Part shown: in pieces, positions 16,474 to 26,910 of the stretch | Layout of the letters: each line of letters opens with the position of its first letter | Position numbering within the stretch: position 1 is the first letter of the stretch | From: an uncultured Methylobacillus sp. | GTDB lineage: Bacteria; Pseudomonadota; Gammaproteobacteria; Burkholderiales; Methylophilaceae | Length of the DNA stretch: 64,000 bases | Assembly (NCBI GenBank): GCA_903824575.1 | Contig: CAIJXJ010000146.1 | Span: 22,926 to 86,925 of the forward strand | Reading direction: 5' to 3' | The notes under the pieces: generated by a model | Told to the model about the DNA's origin: nothing | Seen by the model: only the letters and a program-made list of their open reading frames with translations | The model's database searches: none | Position numbers and translations under genes: made by a program

Positions 16474-19400
16474 GCGTTTTCCATGCCATGGTTAGCGCTG
16501 AAGAGTTCATCGAGTGACTCCATCAAAGCACGTGGAGGTCGCTCGACGTGCAGGCCTTGTGCCGGTGCCTGTAGCCCCCGCAGGAACACATAGACAGCAG
16601 CGCCAACATGCAGGTCATAGTCGTAGTCTGGCAACCGTGCTTTGAGCAGGCGGTGCAAGGCAAACAGGTAGAGCACGTATTGCAGCTCATAGCGGGACTG
16701 CAAAATTTCGGCACGCATGGTTTCAGGCGTATAGGCAGCGTTGTTCGGACCCAGACAGTTCGACTTGTAATCGAGTATGTAGTAACGGCCCTCGTGCTCA
16801 AACACCAGATCGATGAAGCCCTTGAGCATGCCGTTAAGCTGTCCGGCCAGGAGCGCCGGTCGGGGCTCGCCATTGAGGGTGTTAGCGCAAATAAGCCGAT
16901 CCAGTTGCGAAATGGCGACCGAGTCCGCCGCCAGCCAGAATTCCATTTCTGCCACCGGCGAGACCAAACCGGCCAGCGTGAATCGGGTCGCTGCACGGCC
17001 GCACAACGCCGGGATTTGCAAGGGGGTGGAAATGAAGCGCTCCATCCAGACAAACAAAGGCTCGACCCATGATTCCCAGCCACGCAAAGCGCAGCGTTGC
17101 TCTATCAAATCGTGAAGGATCCGTGGATTGGTACTGGCTCGGGCGAACCCGAGCCTTGCCACCGATTCTAGCAAATCATGCAGGAAGCTGCCGGTTTCTG
17201 CGCCGCGCGGCAGAGAGTGAAGTGATCCGATGCCGGTGGAATTTTCAACAGGCTCAGACGGTGCAACGAAGACGAGCGGCTGTGCTTCAAGAAATATGTC
17301 TTCGGTCGGCGTCTCTGCTGCATGGTGGCTTCCAGCTGCCAGCATGTTGAGAGCGGAATAGCTGGCGACCCACCAATGTTCGTGTACGGCGCGGGTCGGG
17401 ATGCGCGCCGACCCAACGACGGCAGTCAATTGCGTTGCCAGGATTCGATCGGGGCTGGCATCCGGAGCAGGGACCACTGCGATGTCTTGACAGGCCTCAC
17501 GCAAGTCCTGCAGTTTTGGCTCCAGACCATCCGGCAGCAGCACCTGGCCGCCACTCAGCAGATAACCAAAGGCGCTCCGTTCCAGATCTTCCAGGGGCGC
17601 CAATCCCACCCAAGTAGCATAGCGAGCACGGGTCAGGGCGACATAGAGCTTGCGCAAGTCTTCACCGAGGCGCTCCCGATCGGCCTGTTCAAGTGCCACA
17701 CCTGCATCCGACAGCGCCAGTTGAAGTTGGCCCTGTGCATCATGATATTTTAGCGGCAGATCATCGGCTTTCGTCGCACGAAAATTGCTGGCGTAAGGCA
17801 GGAATACCAGAGGATATTCGAGCCCCTTGGATTTATGTATGGTAACGATCTTTACCAGGTCGGCGTCGCTCTCCAGGCGTATTTGTCGTGCATCAGCTAC
17901 GGCGCCCTTTCTTGCCTCCTGTCGTTGCTCGGCCAGATAACGGATCAACGCGTGTTCGCCGTCTTGCTGGATGCTAGCCTGTTGCAATAATTCTGCCAGA
18001 TGCAGGATGTTGGTGAGGGTTCGTTCGCCCTCTGACGATCCGTTCGTGCCGAGCGCTAGCAGTCTTGTTGGTACGCTGAAGTCATTGAGCAGGCGACGCA
18101 GCATTGGCAATACACCTTGCCGCTTCCAGCATTCACGGTACTCGCGAAACTGCAGCAGGCGGGCATCCCAGGCCTGTTCATTGTGGTTTAGCGCATCGAG
18201 TTCGGTCCAGTCGAGGCCCAGTGTCGATGTAGCCAGTGCAGCACGCAGCACGTTGCCATCATCGGGTTCGGCACAGGCAGCAAGCCAGTGCTGCAACTGT
18301 TCAGCCTGCCTGCTCTGAAATACCGATTCGTTGTCGGACAGATAGACACTGCGCACTCCGCGCAGGGAGAGTGCTGCTTTCATGGCTTGCGCTTCAGTTC
18401 GATTATTCACCAGCACCGCCATGTCAGCCGGACACAACGCGGTAAATTTGGTGAGGGTGACCAGACCAGCCATTCCACTTTGTCCCAGCCTGAGCAGGCG
18501 AACCATTTCGCTGGCGCAAGCTGCCGCCATCTGTTCCTGATAGTCCTGCCGCCCGATAGGCTTGCCGTTCTCGGTGCATGGCAGCCACCAGGCGGTGAGC
18601 GCTGCCTGGTCCATCCCGTTTACTTGCAGACAATCGTCGCGCCCCTTGGCCTCGGCCGCGATAAAGGGGACGGGATTGCCTTGCAGGGAGCGAAACAGAA
18701 AAGCGCCCCCGCCGGTGGCGGCAGCTTCTGCCAGCTCAAAACAGGCATTGGTCGCATTGACCATGGCACGAGTGGAACGGTAGTTTTTTTTCAGGGTATA
18801 GAGGCGACCACGGCAGGCCAGCCTTGCGGCAAGATAAGTATAAATGTCTGCACCGCGAAATGCGTAGATTGCCTGTTTCGGGTCTCCGATCAATACCAGT
18901 GCGGTGTCTCGATTATTATCCGCGACACCATAGATTGCATCGAAGATGCGGTACTGCAATGGATCAGTATCCTGAAATTCGTCGATCAACGCTACCGGGA
19001 ACTGCCGCTGGATAATGTTGGCCAAACGGAGTCGGTTGGGACCCTGCAACGCGTCATCGAGGCGGCTCAGGAGGTCATTGAAGCCCATCAGCGCACGGCT
19101 GGACAGTTCGGTGGCGAAGCGTTCAGCGACCCAGTGCGCGGCGTGGCGCAGCAAGTCGGCACGAGCGTTCGGAAGATTGTTTAATGCGTGCTGCAGACTT
19201 GCTATGGCGGAAAATGCAGGATGGTTTGGCGGCTCGCCTGTAATCCATGCCTCAGCCATGCCGTCAGGCGTCAGGCGCGACCAGCCGCTGTTAAGTTCAA
19301 GTGTCATTTGTTGTGGATCAGCCGCCCAGGTACGCAACGCGCTCAGCCAGGGCAGGAAATATCGCGCCTGAAGTTTTCGGCCATTGATTTTCTTGTCGGC

Positions 19401-20192
19401 CACAGCCTGAACCAGCAGCGCTTCCAACTCATCCACCCAGTGCTGCCATGGCGACTTGAGACTGGCCAGGATTTGCATTCTGCTATCAAACGCGGATTGC
19501 AGGGCAGCGGCTGGTTCAAGCGTTGGCTCAAGAAGTTGCGCGTGATCCATCAGATTGCGCAATTTTTTTTGCAAATCTTCAGGACTCGTCCACCATGGCA
19601 GTATCTCTGACGCTGCCTCCAGCGTGAGTGGCGCCATGAAGCTGCGCCAGTAATCACGCACGACCTCAGCCAGAATTTCGCTCTGGTCTGGTTCCAGCGT
19701 TTGCGTAAACAGGCTGTCACTATCAAATGCGTGTTCTCGTAGCATGCGGTTGCACCAGCCGTGGATGGTAGAGACCGCCGCCTCGTCCATCCATTCGGCC
19801 GCCAGTTGCAGTTTGCGCGCACACGCCGGCCATTGTTCGATTGCATATTCACTGCGCAAATCTTGTAGCAGTTGATCCGCAACAGGATGGCCAGGATCAT
19901 CGTAAAAGCAGCTTGCGGACTCGCTCAGACGATTACGGATGCGCATCCGCAGTTCCTTGGTGGCGGCATCGGTGAAGGTTACGACCAGAATCTCGGGTGG
20001 GGTGAGTGCGCGGGCATAGGCCGTGTCCCCGCCATGCCCGAGTATCAGACGCACGTAGAGCGCCGCAATCGTATAAGTTTTACCGGTGCCGGCGCTGGCT
20101 TCGATCAGGCTGCTGCCATGTAACGGAAACAGCAGAGGGTCCAGCGTCTGGGGCAGGTCATCAGAGTTGGCCGCGCGTGCAGGTAAATTCAT
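16470..20192 (-). CDS. recB: Exodeoxyribonuclease V beta subunit RecB
   Basis: RecB carries the 3'-5' helicase and the only nuclease domain of RecBCD. The 1240-residue protein starts with the UvrD-like P-loop EASAGTGKTYTIAALYVRLI (residues 31-50), has the DEFQDTDP Walker B motif, and helicase motif V/VI IHKSKGLEYPLVFLPY. The C-terminal nuclease domain has the catalytic motif DLVFEHEGRYYILDYKSN near residue 1140. Full length and all motifs are intact, so the enzyme should be functional. It overlaps recC upstream and recD downstream by 4 bases each. Confidence 0.97.
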   Translation of the reverse strand: MNLPARAANSDDLPQTLDPLLFPLHGSSLIEASAGTGKTYTIAALYVRLILGHGGDTAYARALTPPEILVVTFTDAATKELRMRIRNRLSESASCFYDDPGHPVADQLLQDLRSEYAIEQWPACARKLQLAAEWMDEAAVSTIHGWCNRMLREHAFDSDSLFTQTLEPDQSEILAEVVRDYWRSFMAPLTLEAASEILPWWTSPEDLQKKLRNLMDHAQLLEPTLEPAAALQSAFDSRMQILASLKSPWQHWVDELEALLVQAVADKKINGRKLQARYFLPWLSALRTWAADPQQMTLELNSGWSRLTPDGMAEAWITGEPPNHPAFSAIASLQHALNNLPNARADLLRHAAHWVAERFATELSSRALMGFNDLLSRLDDALQGPNRLRLANIIQRQFPVALIDEFQDTDPLQYRIFDAIYGVADNNRDTALVLIGDPKQAIYAFRGADIYTYLAARLACRGRLYTLKKNYRSTRAMVNATNACFELAEAAATGGGAFLFRSLQGNPVPFIAAEAKGRDDCLQVNGMDQAALTAWWLPCTENGKPIGRQDYQEQMAAACASEMVRLLRLGQSGMAGLVTLTKFTALCPADMAVLVNNRTEAQAMKAALSLRGVRSVYLSDNESVFQSRQAEQLQHWLAACAEPDDGNVLRAALATSTLGLDWTELDALNHNEQAWDARLLQFREYRECWKRQGVLPMLRRLLNDFSVPTRLLALGTNGSSEGERTLTNILHLAELLQQASIQQDGEHALIRYLAEQRQEARKGAVADARQIRLESDADLVKIVTIHKSKGLEYPLVFLPYASNFRATKADDLPLKYHDAQGQLQLALSDAGVALEQADRERLGEDLRKLYVALTRARYATWVGLAPLEDLERSAFGYLLSGGQVLLPDGLEPKLQDLREACQDIAVVPAPDASPDRILATQLTAVVGSARIPTRAVHEHWWVASYSALNMLAAGSHHAAETPTEDIFLEAQPLVFVAPSEPVENSTGIGSLHSLPRGAETGSFLHDLLESVARLGFARASTNPRILHDLIEQRCALRGWESWVEPLFVWMERFISTPLQIPALCGRAATRFTLAGLVSPVAEMEFWLAADSVAISQLDRLICANTLNGEPRPALLAGQLNGMLKGFIDLVFEHEGRYYILDYKSNCLGPNNAAYTPETMRAEILQSRYELQYVLYLFALHRLLKARLPDYDYDLHVGAAVYVFLRGLQAPAQGLHVERPPRALMESLDELFSANHGMENA

Positions 20193-23100
20193 GCTGCGGC
20201 TCCGCTGGTTGCTGGTTCGGCGCTTTTATGGCCATCCACCGGCATCGCACGCAGCAGCGGGTGTAGCAGTAATTCGGCCAGTTTGGTGAACTCTCCGCTC
20301 GCAACCAGTGCATCAAAGTCAGGGAAAGCACGTTGAAAATAGACACTGTTGTCGACTTCGCCAGTTTGTTGGTAGCCCCCCTCGTAAACCTTTCGTGCTG
20401 CATTCATGGCTTTGTCCGGCAGCGCTCGATGAGCTGCATCAAGCCCATCATCATTGGTTTGGCCAAGGTCTGGCTCAGCGTAGGGGCTCTGTTTGGCTGC
20501 CGTCTTCAGCCAGGCAAATGCGGTTTTTGGCGGCAGCGGCAGGGGGCGTCTCATGCCGTGTTGCCAGGCAGACAATAACTGCGTCAGCCAGGCTTGGGCC
20601 TCATCGAGAGCAACGGGTTTGAGTTCAATAGTGCCGACCTTGCCCACCACGACCGTCGTCAACGGCACCCCGGCTAGGTGCAGGGCCAGATGCGTGATCC
20701 AGTGGCCAATCATTTTTTCGCCTCTGTAGTGCTTGTCCTTGACCAGATCACTGGTTTCGAGCACCACCCGACCGCGCCGGCCTTCGTCATCGAAACGGAT
20801 GCCGCCGATCCAGTCGGCGAGTTGCAGCCATTGACCCTCGATTTCAGCCTCGAAGCGAATTTCTTCCTCAGCTTCCTGCTGCAGGCTCCAGCGTTGCAGC
20901 GCCGTTTCATGACGCAGGAACAACTCATCCATCGGAGCCGTCAGCCGGTTTGCCATAACTTCCCCAAATCCGCCGGCAGCGAGTTCTCCCCGGCCCTGGA
21001 TACGAGCCAAACTGGCACTGCATGCCACAGCCATGTCCTCGCCCTGCGTTAGCGCGTCAAGCTGTGCCTGGATGAGTTCATTTTGCAATTTCCAGTGACC
21101 CAGGCCATCGAGCCCGAACGGTTCCTGATCTTCACTTGCCGGATCGTCGCGCTGAAAATATACATTCAAGCGCTGCTGAAAAAAGACCTTGACCGGATCC
21201 TTCAGGAAGCTGGCCAAATCTTGCAGTGACAGCGGATCTTCGGGCACAATCGGCAGCAATAATGGGTGCAAGCCCGGGTCGTTTAAGCTCCCTGCATTGG
21301 CACGCCATTCGCTGGCATAGGTAAACAGGGGGTCCGCAGGGGTCGAGAAATATTCGGGATTGAAAGGCTGCAGGCGGTGTTCCACGGTCAGTGCAGCGAG
21401 CAGGTCCATGACCCCTGCATTCTCAATCGATTTCCATCCGGCAGCCAGATGGTCGCGCAACTGGCATACGAGAACTGATGGCGGCCTCGGCGTGTTGTCG
21501 TTGATGCTGCGACCGACCCAGGAGATATGCAGGCAATCGCGCGCAGACAACAAGGCCTCAAGAAACAGATAGCGATCATCTTCGCGTCGTGAACGGTCGC
21601 CCGGTCGGTAATCCCGGCCCATCAAATCGAAATCCATGGGCACACGCGTACGCGGGTATTCACCGTCACTCATGCCGAGCAGGCAGACATGGCGAAAAGG
21701 GATGGCACGCATCGGCATGAGTGTGGCAAAGGTGACGGCGCCGGCGAAAAAATGCTGTGTCAGGCCGCCGGCATCGAGTTGTGACATCCAGTATTCAGCC
21801 ACTACCGACAATGGCAATTCCTCCTTGAGCCCGGCATCAATGCAGGCTTGTTGCCAGCGTTGCAGGGCGGCATCAAGTTGCAGCATGGTATAGGCGTCGT
21901 CCTTGTCCTCGGGCGCAAAAAAATCAGACAGCAGGGCGCGCAGTCGCACACACCAGTTGGTAACCGTTGCGGGTTCGCGCAAGGCTCTCCATGTCGCCTC
22001 CAGGCGATCAAACAGTTGCACCAGAGGTCCGAGCAGGGCGGCATCCAGTCCACCGATCTCGTCATAGGGTTCAATTTCCCGCCAGTTGTTGCCGGAATTT
22101 GAGCCGACTGCATAACCCAGCAGCATGCGGCGCAGGCCGAATAGCCAGGAATTTGGCGCGGCCTGATCGCCTGCATCCGGCAGGCCCAGGGATGCGCGCT
22201 GCTCGGCATGCAAGCCCCAACGGATGTTGGCGCCACGTATCCAGCGATGCAGCAAAGGCAGGTCGCTATCGGCGATGCCAAAACGCAAGCGCAAGGCTGG
22301 AACCTCGAGCAGATCGAGCAGATCGCTGGTAGCAATGCGGGAATGGGGCAGGCTCAGCAATTTTTCCAGCGCCTGAATCAGTGGATCGATATGGCGCCGA
22401 CCCTGATCTGCCAGACTGAAATGAATGTAACGCAAGTCCTGCCGGTCGATCAGCCCGAATACCGCATGGATATGCGGGGCATAGGTATCAATGTCAGGCA
22501 CCATGACGATAATGTCGCGCGGACTTAAGCTGGCGTCGGCATTCAATACGGCGAGCAAGGTGTCGTGCAGGATTTCCACCTCGCGCTGGGGACTATGCGC
22601 GATATGGAAACGGATAGAGCGGTCTTGTCTGGGGTCCAGCGCCGGCCATAGTGCCTGGGTTTCATGCAGAGGGCGCAGTGTCCTGATATCGTCCTGTAAT
22701 TGTTGCAGTATGGTCGTGCCGGCGTTGCCGGAAAAAAGATCGATGCGCTGGCCGATGGCGTTGAATAAGGGCAGATAATCGGCACGCACTGTGTCGTTAT
22801 CATGCTCATTGAGTAGTCCGATAAAGTCCCGTCCCTGTTTTCCCCATGCAGCGAGCAAAGGATGCGCATGGAGATGCAGATCATGCTCTGACAGCGTCAG
22901 TGGTGAGCCGTTGCGGCGTGACTGACGCGCTTGCATGGCCTTAAGCAGGTCGCGATCGGCTACGATGTCTGCCCAATAGTATTCGCATGGATTGTGCACG
23001 CATACCAGCACTTGCGTCCAACGTGCCACAGTCGCTAGAACTTCCAGAAACTGTCGTGGCAATGCCGAGATGCCGAATACCATTATCCGGCGCGGCAATC

Positions 23101-23881
23101 CCTCGGGACGCGTATCGTCCGGCCAACAAGAGGCCGCCTTAATGAAGTTTGCATGGACTGCCGCACGGCCGAAGTTTGATGACTGTTCGTGATTTTTCAG
23201 GACGTCACCATCCGCGCGCAAGTCCGTGAGCAATGCCCGCCACAACGCCGCCTGCCAGCGATGTTCGTCAGGCAAGTCCACGCGAACAGCACGCGCATCA
23301 ATCATTACATCTTCACCTGCAGCCCAAGCCGCCAGCCAATCTGCACGATAGACTTGATACTGGTCGAACAGGTCAGCCAGGCGCTCGGCGAGTTGAAAAC
23401 GCTTACGCCGATCAGTGTCGTTAAGCAGAAAACGCTGTAGCGGTACATATACGGGCTGGGCGATGACTTCCGGCAACAGACGCATCAAGCGCCACAGCAG
23501 GAGAAATTTGTCGAGCGGGGAAGTTTCGGCTACCGCTTCATTTCCCAACAGCATACGATAGACCTGCCAGAGAAAGCTCGATGGTAGCGAAACATTCAGT
23601 GCAGCTGCGATGCCGCAGCCCCCGGCATCCGCATCGGCGGCGAGTGCAAGCTTAAGCCATTGTGCTATGCCATTGCTCTGAACCAGGATGATCTCGTTTT
23701 CAAGCGGGGCGAGCGGATAGCGTTTCATCCATGACAACAACAGATCACGCAACGCCTCCGGGTGGTTGCCGTGAATGACGATAAGCCCAGGCATCATGGT
23801 GGACGCCCCACTCGATCCATTGTTTCCCTGCTGATCAGCCATGACGGTTTCCAGATTTTTCCTTTGACTTAAATCTGCCAT
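20189..23881 (-). CDS. recC: Exodeoxyribonuclease V gamma subunit RecC
   Basis: RecC scans for Chi and splits the duplex for RecB and RecD. The 1230-residue protein has the family features LQSNGIAQWLKLALA-like text (VQSNGIAQWLKLALA) near the N-terminus, VCVHNPCEYYWADI, the inactive helicase-like core, and PLRLPLPPKTAFAWLK-like sequence near the C-terminus. The annotated ATG gives an N-terminal extension of about 30 residues before the conserved MPGLIVIHGNHPEALRDLL. The internal methionines MMPGL are plausible alternative starts. It is first in the recCBD operon and divergent from the transporter-kinase gene at 24151; the 269-base gap must hold both promoters. Confidence 0.94.
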   Translation of the reverse strand: MADLSQRKNLETVMADQQGNNGSSGASTMMPGLIVIHGNHPEALRDLLLSWMKRYPLAPLENEIILVQSNGIAQWLKLALAADADAGGCGIAAALNVSLPSSFLWQVYRMLLGNEAVAETSPLDKFLLLWRLMRLLPEVIAQPVYVPLQRFLLNDTDRRKRFQLAERLADLFDQYQVYRADWLAAWAAGEDVMIDARAVRVDLPDEHRWQAALWRALLTDLRADGDVLKNHEQSSNFGRAAVHANFIKAASCWPDDTRPEGLPRRIMVFGISALPRQFLEVLATVARWTQVLVCVHNPCEYYWADIVADRDLLKAMQARQSRRNGSPLTLSEHDLHLHAHPLLAAWGKQGRDFIGLLNEHDNDTVRADYLPLFNAIGQRIDLFSGNAGTTILQQLQDDIRTLRPLHETQALWPALDPRQDRSIRFHIAHSPQREVEILHDTLLAVLNADASLSPRDIIVMVPDIDTYAPHIHAVFGLIDRQDLRYIHFSLADQGRRHIDPLIQALEKLLSLPHSRIATSDLLDLLEVPALRLRFGIADSDLPLLHRWIRGANIRWGLHAEQRASLGLPDAGDQAAPNSWLFGLRRMLLGYAVGSNSGNNWREIEPYDEIGGLDAALLGPLVQLFDRLEATWRALREPATVTNWCVRLRALLSDFFAPEDKDDAYTMLQLDAALQRWQQACIDAGLKEELPLSVVAEYWMSQLDAGGLTQHFFAGAVTFATLMPMRAIPFRHVCLLGMSDGEYPRTRVPMDFDLMGRDYRPGDRSRREDDRYLFLEALLSARDCLHISWVGRSINDNTPRPPSVLVCQLRDHLAAGWKSIENAGVMDLLAALTVEHRLQPFNPEYFSTPADPLFTYASEWRANAGSLNDPGLHPLLLPIVPEDPLSLQDLASFLKDPVKVFFQQRLNVYFQRDDPASEDQEPFGLDGLGHWKLQNELIQAQLDALTQGEDMAVACSASLARIQGRGELAAGGFGEVMANRLTAPMDELFLRHETALQRWSLQQEAEEEIRFEAEIEGQWLQLADWIGGIRFDDEGRRGRVVLETSDLVKDKHYRGEKMIGHWITHLALHLAGVPLTTVVVGKVGTIELKPVALDEAQAWLTQLLSAWQHGMRRPLPLPPKTAFAWLKTAAKQSPYAEPDLGQTNDDGLDAAHRALPDKAMNAARKVYEGGYQQTGEVDNSVYFQRAFPDFDALVASGEFTKLAELLLHPLLRAMPVDGHKSAEPATSGAAA

Positions 23882-24150
23882 AAGCTATTTGGCAGAATGA
23901 AAATAAGCTGACAGGGAGTATACCTTGCACTAGAGTGGTGAAGCGGGTGATACCAAAATCTGCTCTGCTTTGTGGTGGATTTCTGAAAGCCTTTAGCCGT
24001 AGATTTTGAAAGTGAAATCCGGATACCTATAAAGCTAGAAGCGCACGCATTTCTATGATCAAATGGCATCAAAATAAAAAATTTGGCTACAGGGTCGCTT
24101 CACTGAAGCATTTTGTCATCATATTCATCTAAATAGTTTCTTAAAATCCT

Positions 24151-26811
24151 ATGAAAATCAAAAACTCCTCAGAACGACGCCAGAATCAGGATGAAGAAGT
24201 AAAGGTCTTCAGGCATCCTAGAACGATAGGCTGGTTTGGAACGGCTTCCCTGGCGATGGGCGGAAGCAATCAGAGTCTGTTCCTGATCGCAGCACTTTTT
24301 GCTGGACAGGGAGACATTCCTGGTCAGGGAAGTGCAGCCGTACCGCTACTGATCGTGGGCTTGCTGTTGAGTTGGGCAGCGGCTCCAGGCTGGACAGAAT
24401 TGATCTTGATGTGGCCGAATCGTATTGGCGGGATTGCAGCCACTTGTGGTGAGGCATTCAAACCTTATGCGCCTGTGCTCGCAAATCTCGCTGGCACATG
24501 TTATTGGTGGGGGTGGGTGCCTACCTGTGGTCTCACTGCACTGCTTTCGGCTTCTGCCATCAGTACTTGGTATCTTCCCAATGTGTCAGTTAATGCGTTG
24601 GCCATAGGATTGGTCCTTTTCTTTATGGCGGTCAATCTTTGCGGGGTGAAATGGGTTACCCGTTTGATGACTCCCATAGCCGTAGTCTCAGCCAGTCTGG
24701 CCTTGCTATCAGGATTGTTGCCGATCTTTGGAGGAACGGTCGACTGGCATCAGGCCACCGATTTTCATTTGACGACGCCGTTCTCAGGCTATTTTGGACA
24801 GCTGACGAGCTTAATGGCCGGGTTGTATCTTATCGGCTTTGCGGCGCCCGCATTCGAGGCTGCGGCTTGCCATGTCGGCGAGACCAAAGACCAAAATCGC
24901 AATGTCCCTCGCGCCATGCTTGCTGCCGCCATCATGGCGTCTATCTATTTCATCTTGTTGCCGGTCGTGTGGCTTGGCGTACTCGGGCCGGAACCACTTG
25001 GAAAAGATCTTGCGCTGGTATTGGGACCAACTTTCGCACCTCTATTTGGTGCTGGAGCAAAGGCGGCTGCAATCTGGTTCATGATACTGAATATGTTTCA
25101 CGGGACAGCACAGCCGCTGGCGGGTGCCTCTCGCACATTGTCCCAATTGTCTGAAGATGGTCTGCTACCAGAAATCTTTGCAAGGCGTTCATCTACGGAT
25201 GCTCCTTGGGTTGCGACGGTCGTGACTGCAGGAATGTCGATATTTTTCCTGTTGATTGGCGATCCAATCTGGCTCATCGCGGCTGCAAACTTTACCTACC
25301 TGATCGGCATTACGCTACCCAGCGTCGCAGTATGGTTGTTGAGGCACGATGCGCCCGAATTACCCAGGCCGTACCGCGCCCCAAGGGGGACCATCTTGCT
25401 GGGTTTGTTGGCAGCCATCGTATGGGGAATTTCAGCGATTCTGGGGTTTCAGCAATTCGGTCTGCCGACAGTGCTCATCGGTCTGGTGTTTGCCTATTCG
25501 GGGGCCTTGTTATATGCGATACGCAAGTTTTCGGATCGTCGTAAGCAAGGCTTGCCTGGAGTAGCTCGTTCCCTTCATCTGAAACTTACCGGGGCGATGC
25601 TGTTGGTGCTGGCTCTTGACGGTGCGGGCTATCTGATGGCCGTCAGCAGTGTTCCAAGTAGCCATACCGCATTGATCAGTGGACTGGAAGACATTTTTGT
25701 GGCCGTTGCCATGCTGACAATCAGTGTTGGCCTGATTCTTCCCGGGATGATTGCACATTCGGCGGTGGAAGTGGCGGGGGCGGCACGGCGACTGGCATTA
25801 GGGACGGTTGCCGATTTTTCAAGGGCAATGCAGGCACTTGGTGCGGGGCGTCTGGATGAAGCTCATGCACGAATTGATCGTAGATCCGTGCAAATTAACA
25901 GTCGCGATGAACTGGGTGAAATGGCTACAAGTTTTAACACTCTCCAGGCTGAAATTGCCAATGCAGCTCGTGGTCTTGATGGTGCTCGCGAAGGATTGCA
26001 CCTTGCTCGGGTCGAAGTAGAAGACACGAATCGTCGTCTTGAACAGAATGTTGCCGAATTGCAAATCGCACTGGAACAAGGTGAGCGTGCCGAGCAGGCT
26101 GCCAAAACTGCAAATCTAGCTAAATCTCAATTTTTGGCAAACATGAGCCACGAAATAAGAACGCCAATGAATAGCATCATCGGGATGACCGACCTTGCGC
26201 TTGAAACAGATCTGGATGAAACACAGCGCATGTTTCTTAATACGGTCAAGGAGTCAGCCCAGCCGCTCATGGCAATTTTCAACGATGTTCTTGATATCTC
26301 GAAACTTGAGGCAGGGGCGCTTAAGTTGGAGCGTGTCGAATTCAATATTTCGGAACTATTAGCCGACCTACTGATGAGTGTAGAAACCCGATCGTCTCAA
26401 AAGGATCTCACGCTAATTCGCGACATTCCCGCCGATCTTCCTGCATTCGTCATAGGCGATCCCAAGCGCTTTCGGCAAGTGATTGCCAATTTGTGTGACA
26501 ACGCCATCAAGTTCACAAAGCAGGGTGGAATAGAGGTGCGACTTTCTTTATTAAGTACCGATACAACGCAATATGAAGCTCATGTGTCAGTCAAGGATAG
26601 CGGGGTAGGCATTGCTACAGAGCACAAAGGAGTCATTTTTGAGTCTTTCTCTCAGGTCGATGCAACAGCCACTCGAAAATTTGGCGGTTCAGGTCTGGGA
26701 CTGGCAATTTGTTCCGGGTTGGTTGAGTTGATGGGTGGGGCTATCTGGTTTGAAAGCGAATTAGGCAAAGGCAGCATTTTTTACATCAAACTGCCACTCG
26801 AACGTTGCTAA
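24151..26811 (+). CDS. APC-family transporter fused to a HAMP-histidine kinase
   Basis: This 886-residue protein joins two modules. Residues about 20-455 form a 12-helix amino acid/polyamine/organocation (APC) permease, with [20 protein letters not shown] and [20 protein letters not shown] typical of the family. Two further helices (about 468-545) lead into a HAMP-like region ([17 protein letters not shown]), a coiled coil, a HisKA domain ([19 protein letters not shown], phospho-His about 667) and an HATPase_c domain ([22 protein letters not shown]). There is no receiver, so the phosphate must pass to a separate protein. The layout recalls CbrA, where an SSS permease is fused to a kinase, but the permease family differs. 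Whether it transports, only senses, or both is unknown. It is followed by the peroxidase and hybrid-kinase genes on the same strand. Confidence 0.9.
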   Translation: MKIKNSSERRQNQDEEVKVFRHPRTIGWFGTASLAMGGSNQSLFLIAALFAGQGDIPGQGSAAVPLLIVGLLLSWAAAPGWTELILMWPNRIGGIAATCGEAFKPYAPVLANLAGTCYWWGWVPTCGLTALLSASAISTWYLPNVSVNALAIGLVLFFMAVNLCGVKWVTRLMTPIAVVSASLALLSGLLPIFGGTVDWHQATDFHLTTPFSGYFGQLTSLMAGLYLIGFAAPAFEAAACHVGETKDQNRNVPRAMLAAAIMASIYFILLPVVWLGVLGPEPLGKDLALVLGPTFAPLFGAGAKAAAIWFMILNMFHGTAQPLAGASRTLSQLSEDGLLPEIFARRSSTDAPWVATVVTAGMSIFFLLIGDPIWLIAAANFTYLIGITLPSVAVWLLRHDAPELPRPYRAPRGTILLGLLAAIVWGISAILGFQQFGLPTVLIGLVFAYSGALLYAIRKFSDRRKQGLPGVARSLHLKLTGAMLLVLALDGAGYLMAVSSVPSSHTALISGLEDIFVAVAMLTISVGLILPGMIAHSAVEVAGAARRLALGTVADFSRAMQALGAGRLDEAHARIDRRSVQINSRDELGEMATSFNTLQAEIANAARGLDGAREGLHLARVEVEDTNRRLEQNVAELQIALEQGERAEQAAKTANLAKSQFLANMSHEIRTPMNSIIGMTDLALETDLDETQRMFLNTVKESAQPLMAIFNDVLDISKLEAGALKLERVEFNISELLADLLMSVETRSSQKDLTLIRDIPADLPAFVIGDPKRFRQVIANLCDNAIKFTKQGGIEVRLSLLSTDTTQYEAHVSVKDSGVGIATEHKGVIFESFSQVDATATRKFGGSGLGLAICSGLVELMGGAIWFESELGKGSIFYIKLPLERC

Positions 26812-26874
26812 ATAATTGAGTGGGAACAGACTAGTTGTTCCTGCATGGACTCCTCATTATTAGTCTGGGACAAA

Positions 26875-26880
26875 TATAAT
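26875..26880 (+). promoter_or_regulatory. Possible -10 box before the peroxidase gene
   Basis: A perfect TATAAT lies 30 bases upstream of the peroxidase start, in the 99-base gap after the transporter-kinase gene. No good -35 box is seen at 16-18 bases, so an internal promoter is only a possibility. Confidence 0.25.
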
Positions 26881-26910
26881 GGAACTTGAATATCGGATGC
26901 TGATCGTGTA

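Noticed and set aside
18288..19184. A 298-residue plus-strand frame inside recB, and others inside recC and recD.
   Set aside because: Shadow frames of a GC-rich operon; the rec proteins have all motifs on the opposite strand.
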